DNA of 64,000 nucleotides from Symsagittifera roscoffensis (taxonomy: Eukaryota; Xenacoelomorpha; Acoela; Convolutidae), in contig NC_087066.1 of the NCBI RefSeq assembly GCF_963678635.1, forward strand, positions 21,235,996 to 21,299,995, read 5' to 3'. The position numbers and the translations under genes were made by a program. Of this stretch, positions 45,990-57,946 are shown piece by piece; within the stretch, counting starts at the first letter, position 1; each line of letters starts with the position of its first letter. The notes below the pieces were generated by a model. The model had not been told where the DNA came from. It did no database searches and saw only the letters and a program-made list of their open reading frames with translations.

Positions 45990-48300
45990 TCAGAACATGT
46001 CGCAGTCAAAGCACAAGCGATAATTGGTCAAAGTACTAGTTTTTACGTAATCAAATGAGCCAATTGATTAGAAGTAAACAACTCGATCATTCAAAAAACT
46101 GTTTTTCAATTCTCAGCACTATCCAACAAAAATGGAAATACATTAACCAAGTTAGAGGTACATGTTCTGGCAACAATCGAATTACAGTTCTACGAAATTT
46201 CTTCAGTGAAATGATAACCCAAGACAAAAAAATTGCCAATCATTTAAATTATATTTTTTCAAACTTAGGCGAATTTTTTGGCGCTAAAAAGCCTCCGAAT
46301 TACAACAAATCTGCCTCTGAATCTTCACCTTTCTATTTTTAACACATTACAGTGAAGCAATGCTTTGATATAGTTCGAAAAATCAATGTTAGAAAACCTC
46401 TCGGACCTTGTACCGTACCTGTTTGGGCAATCATTGACGGTCAATCAGTTATATTTCCACATTTAACTTTTGTCATAAATGCTTGCTTAGATGAGAACAT
46501 TTTCCCGATCGAACTGAAAAGAGCACACGTAACCCCTTTGTTTCAAAAAGATGACCCAAGGAATGCAAAAAATTATCGGCCAATATCAACAATTTGTGCT
46601 TTTTCTAAAATTTTTGAAAAAATTTTACCTGCCCAAATAACAGAACTTCTTGACAAATTTCAAATAATGACACCATTTCAATTCGGATTTCGCAAAAACA
46701 TTTCAACACAAGATGCTCTTGTTTATGTGACAGAAATTATTCGAAATTAAATAGATACAAAAAAAAATCGTACATGCAGCTTCATTAGATCTGTCCAAGG
46801 CTTTTGATTCTATTTCGCATGAAGTTTTAATTGAAAAAATGCTTTCTCTCGGTTTTTCAAATGGAGCAAATGCTTTAATTGCTAGCTTCCTAAGCAAACG
46901 TGTCCAAAGAGTAAATGTCAATGGAATCTTTTCAGACTGGATTGAAATAAAACGAGGTGTCCCACAAGGAACAGAACTTGGTCCGTTGTTGTTCAATTTA
47001 TTTGTTAATGACATACAAGAGCGATTATATGAAGGTTGTACTTTAGTTCAATATGCTGACGACTGTATGGTTTTTTCCTCTTCTATAATTTCTGATGATG
47101 CTTTGAATCGATTGCAAAAATCACTCTACAATCTAACGGAATTTTTTGCAGAGAACCAATTGAATCTGAATGTATCTAAATCGGAATTTATAACATTTTG
47201 TCAAAAAAATGATAGCAAAAATGTAGATACTGATACAATAGTAATTAATGGGCCTTATGTAGCCAAAAAGTCAGAATGCAAATGTTTAGGCCTTATTCTT
47301 GATTCAAGTTTATCTTTTCATGCTCAAACCAAAACAATTCTCCAAAAAATGGCACAAGGAATTAAAACTATAGATACAATCGGACAACAACTGCCGACAT
47401 TATCATTAGTTGCTTTGCTTCATTGTCTTGTTTTATCACATTTAGATTATTCAGGAATATTTTTAAAACAAATTAATGCTACTTTGATGCTATCTCTAGA
47501 GAAACAGTTGAACTGGACGTTAAAAAGAACATATTTCAGATCGAAATTTAAATCTTCTTCCCTTCTTCGCATTAGCAAATCGTTCATTGGAATCGAGAAA
47601 AAAATTGAATTAAAGTGTATAACATACTTATACCAAAATCTTACAAACAAAAACAAGGCTTTTCAAAATACATTGAGACTACCGACTGCCAATTATAGGC
47701 TCAACAAAAGAACGAAACAAATTATTTTTGACAAACATTGTTCAACCGCTTCTCTACAAAAATCATTTTTTCATTTGATTTCTAAAAAATGGAATTCACT
47801 GCCCATAATTTTGCGCAATTTAGAAAAATCGAGAGCAGGATTCAAGAAAAAATTGAAAGAATTTTACGTGAGTGAATTGAAAAACAATCCAATATGTACA
47901 AATACAAATACGTGGCGTGATTTCCGTTTTTGCTAGTTCTATAGGTTTTAATTTCGTTTAATTTTCCAGACATTGTTTGAAAGAGGATCTGTATATACTC
48001 TGTATATACGCTGTATGTTTGGACTATCTATAAAAATGTTTGTAAAGTTTTAATACCAGCTCGTTCTTAATTCTTAAAACTGATGTTCTTTTAGTATCCG
48101 TAACTTCATATAATTTAATCGACCAATTTCTGAACTGTAACCGAACTTGTTTTGTTTTGTTTTGTTTTGTTTATTGCTTGTTTTCTGATGTTGTGTTTTT
48201 GTTTGATGTAACCAATGAATTTTAACCAACTTTATTATTTAAACTTCTTCTTCATTTTCTTCTTCTTCTTCTTCTTCTTCTTCATTTATTGAATTTCAGG
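45990..48300 (+). mobile_element. 5'-truncated LINE with nearly complete RT
   Basis: Three frames in order: 46055-46342 (pre-RT linker), 46352-46750 (RPLGPCTVPVWA-like segment, then NAKNYRPISTICAFSKIFEK and FGFRKNISTQDAL) and 46839-47936. The last carries RGVPQGTELGPLLFNLFVND, VQYADDCMVFSS with catalytic Asp pair, and a C-terminal region with LLHCLVLSHLDYSGIF. A poly-A frameshift near 46761 and a stop near 46341 break the ORF. No endonuclease lies upstream. The 3' part has (TTTTG)n and (TTC)n simple repeats. It is Jockey/CR1-like in motif order and much less decayed than the other two LINE copies. Confidence 0.86.
48148..48283. repeat. (TTTTG)n and (TTC)n microsatellites in LINE 3' region
   Basis: (TTTTG) repeats at 48148-48172 and TTC repeats at 48244-48283, possibly part of the LINE tail. 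Confidence 0.85.
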
Positions 48301-48508
48301 AAAAAAAATCAAAAGGGGGGACTGGAAAAGAGCCAATTTTATAAGTCTTATATAGCAGGGGGTTGACGCAATCGTTTGTATAATTCTTCTGTATTGTCTC
48401 AATGTCGTCTTATTGTGAAGCAATGTACATTGTCATGTCTACCACAAGGAGTTCAGCTTCTAAATCTCAATAGAATTGCGAATTTCAGTTCATTGGCAAT
48501 ATAAGGTT

Positions 48509-49346
48509 TGTGCCAGTCGGTCATATCTAGAAATTTGACCTTGAGGGACACGAATATACGTGATTTTGGAGTGAAGTTTTATTTTTCAAAAATTCGAATG
48601 GAGCTTGTCATGCTCAGTTTTCTCGCGACAACTGAAAACATCAAATAAGAAATTAGAACAACCGAATTAACAATTGCGGGAAAGTTGTCAAATATATACA
48701 GAGGGAAATTGCTATTCTCAATTTCCATCGTAGAAAACTAGAGTAGAGCTGTCCTATTTGACATAGGAGACCAAACGAATACGAGAGCAGAGCTAAAGTC
48801 AACTGAACCAGTGTGAACCTTCAACGGAAAGGCGGACAAGTGAAGTCTCCCAATAGTCCAGATCCAAAACTATATTCTTGAGTAAAAACTTACTTCCTTT
48901 AATTGGAACTCATCGTTAGAAAACTTCTTGAGTTATACATGCTTATATTTATGCCAGAGTCGTTAATTAGTTTAATTACTCTGTGTCTCAAGCGAGCTGC
49001 TATGTAAGTACCAAATTTAGATTTCTCGAGTGTGTTTTATGATTGTTATGTTGAGATAAGGCGAGTTTTAGGTTAATCCATCTGAAATGGATCAAGTTCC
49101 TCTGTCTAATAAAAAATAACTTAACGGATTGTTCCGACCCTGTTTTTAACGGCGTTCGTGTATTTTGGGTATCTCGAGACCTAAGTATGGGAACGTTCTT
49201 ATTTTCTAGAGTGGGGGGATATTTTGGTAGTAGCCTTTAAGCTGTAACGGATTCTAGTCTCATGTCGCAAGCGAACCGAGGGGCTATTGTCGCAAGGGCC
49301 TATTTTTCTTAAGCCTCACATGTGACCGAAGTAGGCGACTGTTACA
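48509..49346 (+). repeat. 5' LTR of plus gypsy copy
   Basis: 838 bp, beginning TGTGCCAGTCGGTCATATCT and ending GTAGGCGACTGTTACA, collinear with the minus-copy 3' LTR. Likely promoter and processing signals are a TATATA at 48693-48698 and an AATAAA at 49108-49113. Confidence 0.87.
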
Positions 49347-49357
49347 TAGTGTTTTTA

Positions 49358-49372
49358 TGGCGCTCCTGGGTG
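49358..49372 (+). promoter_or_regulatory. Candidate primer-binding site
   Basis: TGGCGCTCCTGGGTG begins with the TGG expected opposite a tRNA CCA end. It lies 11 nt after the LTR, farther than the usual 0-5 nt. I could not match it to a specific tRNA from sequence alone. Confidence 0.4.
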
Positions 49373-49389
49373 TTTTTACGACATCATGA

Positions 49390-49460
49390 CTACGGAGTCG
49401 AACCCACGTGACACAGCTTCGGGCTGCATGCCCATTCTAGAGTACCGGTGGTACGGTTCA
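49390..49460 (-). ncRNA. Antisense tRNA-like segment in gypsy leader
   Basis: Read on the minus strand it has 'ggtactctagaatgggcatg' then a GGGC/GCCC hairpin and a strong B box, GTGGGTTCGACTCC. It resembles a tRNA or tRNA-derived SINE head facing the LTR. No complete cloverleaf could be folded by eye. Confidence 0.35.
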
Positions 49461-49840
49461 GCGGGAACGTGTAAACCTTCCAGATGTACCGTGATAGCTT
49501 TTTAAGAAAACTTGAGAAAACTTCCTGGTACGCTCTCCGAACGAGGCCTAGCTAACCGAGTAAGAGGGGTAACTAGGGGACAAAAACACTAGCAAAAAGA
49601 CAAAAAGCGAAACTAAAACAAGAAAAAAGTATAGAAAAAGGAACAAAAACCATAAAACAAAAAAAACAGTGACTTTGATACCAGATCAGTTGGATCAAAC
49701 CTTTATATTAATTAAATAGTATACCCATACTGTTTTAAAAGACCCGATTGTTTCGATCATTCTAGCAATCTAAACCAGTGACTTCAATAAGGTGCCCAAG
49801 TGGGGGGCGTTGTTAAGGGTTTTCAGATAGCTTGCAACCT

Positions 49841-50110
49841 AGCCGGACCTTTAGGAGACTTGACTGGAAGAGGTGACCAGCCGAGTGGGAAAGTTGTTCA
49901 CAAGGACAGAACCGGACCACTAGGAGACTTGACTGGAAGAGGTGACCAGCCGAGTGGGAAAGTTGTTCACAAGGACAGAACCGGACCACTAGGAGACTTG
50001 ACTGGAAGAGGTGACCAGCCGAGTGGGAAAGTGGCTCACAAAGACTGAGCTGAACCGCTAGGAAACTTGACTGTAAGAGGTGACCAGCCAAGTGGGAAGG
50101 TGTTGCTGGT
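49841..50110 (+). repeat. 69-bp leader repeats, four copies
   Basis: A unit with 'ccggaccactaggagacttg', 'actggaagaggtgaccagcc' and 'gagtgggaaagttgttcaca' starts at 49843 and 49912 and twice more. The last copy is more diverged. It is homologous to the 66-bp repeats in the minus copy. Frames across it are incidental. Confidence 0.93.
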
Positions 50111-51039
50111 GTCAAGTGCAGTGCACGTCAAGGGGACAACCAGCACGGGATCGCTACAACAAGCAAGAAGAGGACGCACAGGGGTGTTCTCAAGTTGGGC
50201 CAGCGGGTATCGTTAAAATCCACATTACATTATAGGAAATAAGTGTAAAATTCGATAAGCGGAGCCCCATTGTTTTGAGGAAGTTTTTACACAAGCAGGC
50301 ATGGAAACAGGTCTACGGTTTTCTCTCGAGAGGTTTAGCACCCGGCACTTAAGGGATTTTTCGGCTTAGGAGGGGGGCTAAAGAGGGGGGACGTTAGAAG
50401 GGGGGCTGGTTAGGTTAGAGGTTGGCGGTTGTAAATTGTAAAAAGGGGGGACACATTAGAGTAACTAATTGTTCGGCATAGTCGATTTAGTTACATAAGA
50501 TACTTACACGCGTTGGTTATAAGAAGCGGATATCCAAATTTAACATCGAGTTAAGGTAGGTACCCTGGTCGGATCGGTAGCGGGGAACGGACATAGACAG
50601 TTTTTGTGATACCCCATAAGATCGCCAGCAGGGGGGAGGAAAACGCGTGGCAATCGGGTACCAGACATTTTTTCGGACAAAGGTTGACATCTGTCAGCTT
50701 TGAATTTTAGGTGGGTTCATCTCTCTGTTTTTGTAATTTTTCCTGTTTAAATTTTTACGATTTGGTGAAAATTTGTTGTTGGTATTTGAACGAACAGGTG
50801 ATCACAAGATACCTACGAAGAAGTTGGGGTTTCAAATAGCCTGAAACAACGAGAGGGAGATAAATACAGGCGGGTCAGAATTTGGATTTTGGCCATTAAC
50901 ATAGGGATTTTGGGAAATTTTTTTACTAGAGCTCAAGTGGTGGTACACGGTACAGTGGTTCAAGAGTCCCCACAACGAAGAAGAAGAGATCCTACTATCC
51001 AGACACTTAGTGACAAGTCTTGGGACAGTACCGAAGAAG
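50111..51039 (+). other. Gypsy leader, non-coding
   Basis: Sequence between the two repeat arrays, collinear with the minus-copy leader ('gtatcgttaaaatccac', 'aaaaaggggggacacatta', 'tcgatttagttaca', 'aggtcggatcg'-like). It has several G runs. No gene is apparent. Confidence 0.7.
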
Positions 51040-52040
51040 TCTTGGGACATTGCAGTCTGGGGACGGTCTTGGAGCAGTACAGTCTTGGGACAGTCTTGGG
51101 ACAGTCTTGGGACAGTGCAGTCTTGGGACAGTCTTGGGACGGTGCAGTCTTGGGACAGTCTTGGACCAGAGCAGTCTTGGTACGACACAGTCTTGGGACA
51201 CTGGTCTTGGAACAGTAGTCTTGGGACAGTAGTCTTGGGACAGTGGTCTTGGGACAGTGGTCTTGGGACACTGGTCTTGGGACAGTGGTCATGGGACAGT
51301 GGTCTTGGGACAGTGGTCTTGGGACAGTGGTCTTGGGACACTGGTCTTGGGACACTGGTCTTGGGACAGTGGTCTTGGGACAGTAGTCTTGGGACAGTGG
51401 TCTTGGGACACTGGTCTTGGGACAGTAGTCTTGGGACACTGGTCTTGGGACAGTGGTCTTGGGACAGTGGTCTTGGGACACTGGTCTTGGGACAGTAGTC
51501 TTGGGACAGTAATCTTGGGACAGTAGTCTTGGGACAGTGGTCTTGGGACAGTGGTCTTGGGACAGTGGTCATGGGACAGTGGTCTTGGGACAGTGGTCTT
51601 GGGACAGTGGTCTTGGGACACTGGTCTTGGGACACTGGTCTTGGGACAGTGGTCTTGGGACAGTAGTCTTGGGACAGTGGTCTTGGGACACTGGTCTTGG
51701 GACAGTAGTCTTGGGACACTGGTCTTGGGACAGTGGTCTTGGGACAGTGGTCTTGGGACACTGGTCTTGGGACAGTAGTCTTGGGACAGTAATCTTGGGA
51801 CAGTAGTCTTGGGACAGTGGTCTTGGGACAGTGGTCTTGGGACACTGGTCTTGGGATAGTAGTCTTGGGACAGTAGTCTTGGGACAGTAGTCTTGGGACA
51901 ATAGTCTTGGGACAGTAGTCTTAGGGCAAGGGTCTTGGGACAGTAGTCTTGGGACAGTGGTCTTGGGACACTAGTCATGGGAGAGTAGTCTTGGGACAGT
52001 CGTCTTAGGGCAAGGGTCTTGGGTGGGACAGTGGTCTTGG
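51040..52040 (+). repeat. 14-bp minisatellite with 280-bp higher-order repeat
   Basis: About 70 copies of GTCTTGGGACAGTG with variants (ACTG, AGTA, one CATGGGAC per large unit). The pattern of variants repeats exactly after 280 bp (20 units): positions about 51257-51526 and 51537-51806 are near-identical. Long frames exist on both strands (WSWDSGLGT... on plus, SQDHCPKTTVPR... on minus) but are products of the repeat. Confidence 0.95.
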
Positions 52041-52497
52041 GACACTAACAAGAAGTACTGGGACAGCACTGAATAGTCTTGGGACAGTAGAGAGGAAGTC
52101 TTGGAACAGTATAAAGAAGGGGGGTGACGGTACTAAAGCAAACTAAGACAGGTTGAAGTAACCAATCGCAAAATTAAATTTTCTAACCAGTCCTAAAGAT
52201 CCGGTACTGTGGGGATCGAGAACATATAGAATTTTCAAAAAGCTTAGGAAACGTTGTTTTTTATTAAATTGTAAATTTCTTTTTATTGTTTTTGTCAAAA
52301 GAGATTTTAACCTTAGAGTAGAATTTTGTATATAGTAATACTGTAAATAGGAACAACTGTAAGTGAAAATAATGAAGGGGAGCAAGGTACCGGTGGCTGA
52401 AAAAAGATCTACTGAAGCGAAGACAAAATATAACTCGTCGCTACGTAAAACGACATCAATGGGCCCAAAGATAACAAAGAAGAACTTTTCACTTAGC
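52041..52497 (+). other. End of leader before gag
   Basis: After the last irregular repeats it is AT-rich. The gag frame is open upstream to 52363, but the minus copy conserves a Met at the position of 52498, which I take as the start. Confidence 0.6.
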
Positions 52498-54120
52498 ATG
52501 GTCAACACGAGGAGTAATACAGAGAACAGAGCAAAAGAGGGCACGGAAGGGAAACAAGCAGAACCCGCCATCGAGATTGAACTAGAGACACCGGACCAGA
52601 GTGTGGATGAGGTGGAAAAGAAGACGACAGAGTCAACTCCGATGCCGAATGCGGAAGAACCTAATCCAAAGTCCATGGAGTTCTCACCGATAGACAATGT
52701 TGAGGACACAACAAGCAACACGCCAGAAACGGTGAAGGACGGGGCTCAAGCTAAAAGAACGTCTTTTACTGAAAGATTGGCGATAATGGTCGGAATGAAG
52801 TCGAGAGACGCAGCAGTGGAAAAAACGAAAGCCGAGAAAAGCAAAACATTCGAAACAGTTTCCACGAGAACGACAGACACCGACCAAAACGAAGACCAGA
52901 TCAGACCGGGAACAGCAACCAACAACAGGACAACAACTAAAAATGGAACAACTACTCCTGAGCTAGGCGATTTGATGGCAAAGCTAGATCAGATAGACAA
53001 GAAACTGAAGCACAGCGAAGAGGATAGAGATGTGATAAGGAAAGAAATAAGAAACAACAAACATGAGTACCTGGACAGCTACTTCAATCTAGCGAGAGCG
53101 ACAGAGAAAAGGCTTCAGCAGATGTCGGACAAGGTAGATACCACTGATGAAGAGCGAGACAGTGTTGGGACGATGAGTAGGGACCAGGCTGACAGTTCAT
53201 GTGCAATACAGACAAAGTTAGACGCCATCTTGAGGAACTCAACGTCACAAGACAGGCCAGCAGCGGAGCGAACGCAAGGCAATAGAGTTGACTTCGCGGA
53301 ACCACAACGGAACAAACGGCAGTCAACACCGTTACCATTACCCCGGGATGCTGCGAGTAGAGCACCGGGGGGGGGGGAAGCGATTATGAAAAATGGAACA
53401 GCAAACACAACGAGTGGTCCAGAAGACTCCACGACTCACAACAACGTGGGACCGGATGTCATGACATGGGCAAGCACCTGGGAAATGATGAACAGGACAC
53501 TAGAAGCCTTCGCCACAAGGAACACCGACTCGAGTGACAGAGGAAGCAACAAATCCAGGAAAACTTTCAAAAAACCGAAAGAATTCAAGGATGAATCAGA
53601 TGGATGCATTGACACTTGGGTAGAAGTCATGAGGTTGCACTTGGAACAAGACAACTTGAACGATGAGAGGCAAGCATGCACAGCGATACTCAGTAAGTTG
53701 GAAGGCACGGCATTGAAATGCGTGGTTGCGAAGAAGGAAGAGGAAGGCGAAACAGCGGATAGAATCTTCGAGATATTGTGAATTCGATTCGGGTCAGGCA
53801 TGAAGGGTCATCAAGCGATGATGCGATTTGAAAAGAGAAGGCAAAGGGACAATGAATCGATAGACAGGTTCCTAGATGATCTTGAGAGCTTGAGACGAAG
53901 GAGTGACCCGGAAGAATCCACAAAGAGAAGGAACTTTACCATCGCCTCAAAGTTCATTGATGGGGTAAAGAGTGATGACTTGAGAACAATGTTAGCAACA
54001 TACTATACATTGTCAAAAGACAGTGCACCGACTCCAGAAGAGATGAGACAGAAGTCAAGAGAGTACATGCTAATGAAAGCCAAGAAATACTCGTACTCAG
54101 ATAACAGGAATACGCAAGGG
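52498..54120 (+). pseudogene. gag: gag: N-terminal, coiled-coil and capsid region
   Basis: Gag forms the virus-like particle. It starts MVNTRSNTENRAKEGTEGKQ with a charged, disordered N-terminus (to about 53000). A predicted coiled coil follows (DLMAKLDQIDKKLKHSEED onwards). The Retrotrans_gag-like core is FKKPKEFKDESDGCIDTWVE, LEGTALKCVVAKKEEEGE and, after the break, RQRDNESIDRFLDDLESLRR. An in-frame TGA at 53779-53781 interrupts the core, and a one-base indel near 54117-54127 moves the zinc-knuckle part to another frame. The start is chosen from conservation with the minus copy. Confidence 0.85.
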
Positions 54121-55511
54121 GGAATCAACCACAAAGGTCGTCATGGTACAAGTCCAGAGATGACATGGACAAACGTAGATCATGCGCGAACTGCGGGTCA
54201 GCGGATCATCACGTGGTGGATTGCACAACATACAAGCAGGGCATGAAGAGTTTGGGATATGCACCCGATGAGGAGGATATGAGCCAGATGGAGGAACACG
54301 AGTTCTATAGTGGCTTGATCATCAAAATAGGTACAAGATGCTTCTTTTGCAAGCAAGAGGGGCACTCCAGGATGGACTGTCTGTTGTTTTGGGAGGCAGT
54401 CAAGAACCAGAGTCACCCCAAACACAAGTTGGCGTTAGCAGCGGTACAGAACCAGAGAAATAAACAAGGTGAATTTGAAAAGAAAAACTTAGAAACACCA
54501 AGTGCGGAACTGCCAACGAAAACAGTGAAAGCTGTAACGCAAGTTAATAGTGCAATAGAGGCCATGGCCAGGAACGCAATAGAGATAAATTATGAGAAGG
54601 CGGCGGCGCAAGCTATCAATAAAGTGAAACAGGACCTGGCGGCGAAAAAAATAGAACAACGACTAAAGCAAGAGATCGAAAGACAGAAAATGAACGAGGC
54701 ATTAGGTTGCTCGCAGTCAATACCAGAGGCTGTAGCGGGGTCGACAAAAAGTGGAAACTGCAACACTGTAAAAATGGTGACGGGGAAGCCATTCGGTATA
54801 ACAAAGATCGGGGCAAGAATAATGTCAATAATCACCGTGGGCGGCCATGAGGTAACGAGAAACTTGAGCGAACCAAGTGACCAGACAATAATGCACATTG
54901 ATGTGTACGCAAATTACTTGAGTGGTATAAGCCCACAAACGACTTCTAGAGCATTGAGGGCACTACTCACAAGAGGGGGTAGCAACTCAGTCCGAGTTGA
55001 TAACAGGTACACAGAAGCTTATGGTCATGAGGTAATGCTAAATATAGATGGGATCAACATCTATACGAAAACAATGATAACAAGTGATGAAGATCTAATA
55101 GGTCAAATCTACGTAGGAAAAGAAGAGTTGAAAGTGAGATCGATTGGACACTGCGCCATGCTTGAGAAAGATGCAATGCACATCGGGACAGAGGCGGATG
55201 TATCAGCACATGTGCTCGACATAAGTGGCAAGAAGACTCAGTTACGTGGGTTACTTGATACGGGAGCGGTCTTGAGTGTCATACCAATTGAAACTTGGGA
55301 ACGAATGGGCTTCAACAAAAAAGATTTGATAGACTCGAGAATACGGTTGTCAGCTGCAAACAAAGGGGCGCTGCGGGTGCTGGGCAGAACGCCGATAATA
55401 GCCCTAAGTCTGGGGGAACGCAACCTGTGGATAAGCTTTCTCGTGGTTGAAAACCTAGATAGGTCTGACCAATTCATATTAGGCAGAGACTTCATCAGGA
55501 ACATGATGTAA
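54121..55511 (+). pseudogene. gag-pro: zinc knuckles and retropepsin
   Basis: The frame is open from about 54165 to 55511. Two nucleocapsid knuckles, CANCGSADHHVVDC and CFFCKQEGHSRMDC, are of C-x2-C-x4-H-x4-C type. A linker follows with KMVTGKPFGITKIGARIMSI. The aspartic protease has LRGLLDTGAVLSVIPIETWE (catalytic DTG with Ala) and ends near DQFILGRDFIRN. It processes the Gag-Pol precursor. A frameshift after GRDFIRN ends the frame early at 55511; the minus copy lacks this short segment. Confidence 0.9.
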
Positions 55512-55512
55512 C

Positions 55513-55912
55513 GATTGATCTAACGCAATGTTCAGGATACGGAACCCGGATAGGAGGTACGCATTTAAACCGGTAAATTTAATATTGGCGAATGAGAACA
55601 AAGAACCGGTATTCTTGAGTAGGAGGGTGAGGCTAAAGGCGAACGAAGCGGCGATCGTAAGCTTACGAATGAAAAATTACAATGGACTAAGTTACAACAA
55701 GCAGGTATGCATAGTCCCAAATCCAAATAGTCAAAAGTGCTGCTATTTTAGGAAGATCCTTCTCGATAACGAAGAGCGGTCTCTGCGTCAGTGTCTTGTT
55801 GAATACTCTTGACATACCAATCACGATACAGAGGGGAGGAAGCTGGGATATGCGTTACCCGTAAAAATTTGATATGAAATGACTAAAACCAAAAACAAAA
55901 TGAAGTTGTTGA
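55513..55912 (+). pseudogene. Protease-RT linker, frameshifted
   Basis: The frame from 55528 has MFRIRNPDRRYAFKPVNLIL, FLSRRVRLKANEAAIVSLRM and KQVCIVPNPNSQ, equivalent to the minus-copy segment. It shifts frame near 55735 and is open only in pieces to 55912. Confidence 0.8.
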
Positions 55913-57946
55913 TTGCCCAATCATACTGACAAAATTTGTATCTTGAGACGATTGAAAAAAATAAAAGGTTCATCAGGTCTTGTGAAGTCACTCAAGTCAG
56001 AGACAGACGATGGGCTATCGATCTGTTCGAATTTTCCGGAACGGCCCACACTAGATGAAATGCAGAGTGATAAACCGGTCCTACCGGAAATTGAACATTT
56101 AAGAGGCAAGATAACGGACGAACAGCTCGAAGCCATCAAGGACGTATTAGAACGGAACGAGGAAGTTTTTTCGAGACATAAGGCAGACATCGGGTGTTGT
56201 AATTTTGTTGAGCATGAAATAGAACTTGAGGAGAATGCAATACCGCACAGGGAGGGGGAGAGGCGCATGACCCCACACAAATCGGATGCGTGTAGAAAAG
56301 AGATCGAAACGCTACTAGAGTATGATATGATAGAACCATCCAAATCACCGTGGGCGTGTGGAGTAGTGATGGCCAAAAAGAAAGGCGACCAATAGAGGTT
56401 TTGTTGTGACTTTCGATACCTGAACTCCGTCACGGTGAAGGATGCCTATCCCATACCTAGGATTGATGAGAGCCTCTCGAAGTTAGGTGATGCAAAGTTT
56501 TTTACGACTCTTGATTTAGGTTCGGCCTTCTGGCAGGTACCACTCAGGAAGCAGGACAGGGACAAGACAGGGTTTGCTCGCGAGTTGGGTTTGTTTCAAT
56601 GGAAACGGATGACATTTCGTCTTTGCAATGCCACCGCCACATTTCAGCGGTTGATGGCACACGCGCTGATAGGTGTGACGAAGAAGTACGGCAATCTGGT
56701 AATGTGCTATATGGTTGACGTGGTAATAGCGACACCCACACTGGAAGACCACATTGAGAGACTTGACGAGGGGTTTGCGTGTATGAAGAGGTCGGGGCTA
56801 AAGTGTAAACCATCAAAGTGCGAGATACTCAAGGATTCGATAAAATACTTGGGCAGGATGGTGAACAGACTGGGCATCAGACCAGATCCAGACGCAGTAG
56901 AAGCAGTTTTAACTTGGAAATCGCAAAAATTGGAACACCAATTGATGAGCTTCCTGGGTTTTGCGAATTACTACAGAAAATTCATCAAAGGCTATGCAAT
57001 CAAAGTATACCCGATGCAACAGTTAATGAGACACAAGGGCAAGAGTTTCAGGTGGAACAACGCAGCAGAAGAGTCATTCCAGAGAATAAAGAAAGAGTTG
57101 TGCGAGGCACTAGTTCTAGGAATGCCAACAGAGAAAGGGATGTACGTGCTGGACACGGATGCGTCGGTAGTAGCGATTTCTGGAATTCTCCATCAGGAGC
57201 AAGAATGGAACGGGAAAACAGTCTTGAGACCAATAGCGTACGGGAGCAAATTCTTAAGTGACACGGAAATGAAGTACGGGGCACCGAAAGCAGAGATGTT
57301 CGCGGTGGTTACCTTTGTCGAGAAAAATAGAGCATACCTAGGCAGCGAGCCATTCAAGCTGCGAGTCGACAACAGGGCACTAAGCTGGCTGAAAACGTAC
57401 TCAATGAACCAAAGTTACCTTGGGAGGTGGATAGTTCGCCTGGATGGGTACAACATGATAATTGAGCATAGAACACGAGACAAACATCAAAACGCTGACA
57501 GCTTGAGTAAGAAGACGGAGTTCTACGAAAGACAAGAACAGAGGGAGGCAGATAGACCTGAGATCAAGGATGGCTTCTCCTTCATGGATAAGGAAACGTA
57601 CGACAGTCTTCCACTCACGAGATGGTTGGACAAATCAGGCAAATCAATAGAAGATCACCCCGAACTACCAAAAGAGCCTCCGGAGAAAACAATCTTGAAA
57701 ATGAACCGAGGGATGCCGATAGGGATAATACTCAAGTCAAAGATTGTGAGGGAGACGCTCAAGGCAAAAGGCTATGCTCTTAACCAGGTAGAGACGGGAG
57801 AGGCACAAATAGGCGATGACTTAATGAGGTTACTCGAGAAACTAGCAGATGACAAACCCGTGATCCAAGAAAAGGGTAAGGAGGAACCAGAGGTCACAAT
57901 ACTGCGAAAGAGCGGGATAGTTAGTGATGAAAACACCTCGAGGTGA
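55913..57946 (+). pseudogene. pol: pol: reverse transcriptase and RNase H
   Basis: RT copies the RNA genome into DNA and RNase H removes the RNA strand. RT motifs: the fingers segment IEPSKSPWACGVVMAKKKGD, an in-frame TAG (56393-56395), FCCDFRYLNSVTVKDAYPIP, FFTTLDLGSAFWQVPL with the first catalytic Asp, MTFRLCNATATFQRLM, then CYMVDVVIAT at 56705-56734, where the first Asp of the usual YxDD pair is Val. RNase H: YVLDTDASVVAISGILHQEQ, APKAEMFAVVTF, LRVDNRALSW and HQNADSLSK, with the acidic residues present. A one-base shift near 57940 ends the frame. The active-site change predicts a dead polymerase. Confidence 0.93.

Noticed and set aside
49841-50110. CRISPR-like regular repeats
   Set aside because: Direct 69-bp tandem units without unique spacers, inside an LTR-element leader in animal DNA.
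50832-51978. Long reading frames on both strands with SQDHCPKTTVPR or WSWDSGLGT repeats
   Set aside because: They are translations of the 14-bp minisatellite; several frames are open at once and the minus copy has no equivalent protein.
54100-54170. Programmed gag-pro frameshift
   Set aside because: The frame change in the plus copy falls before the zinc knuckles, inside Gag, and the minus copy reads through this part in one frame, so a simple indel is more likely.
52143-54898. Minus-strand frames antisense to gag
   Set aside because: Shadows of gag, which is supported by capsid and zinc-knuckle motifs and by the minus copy.
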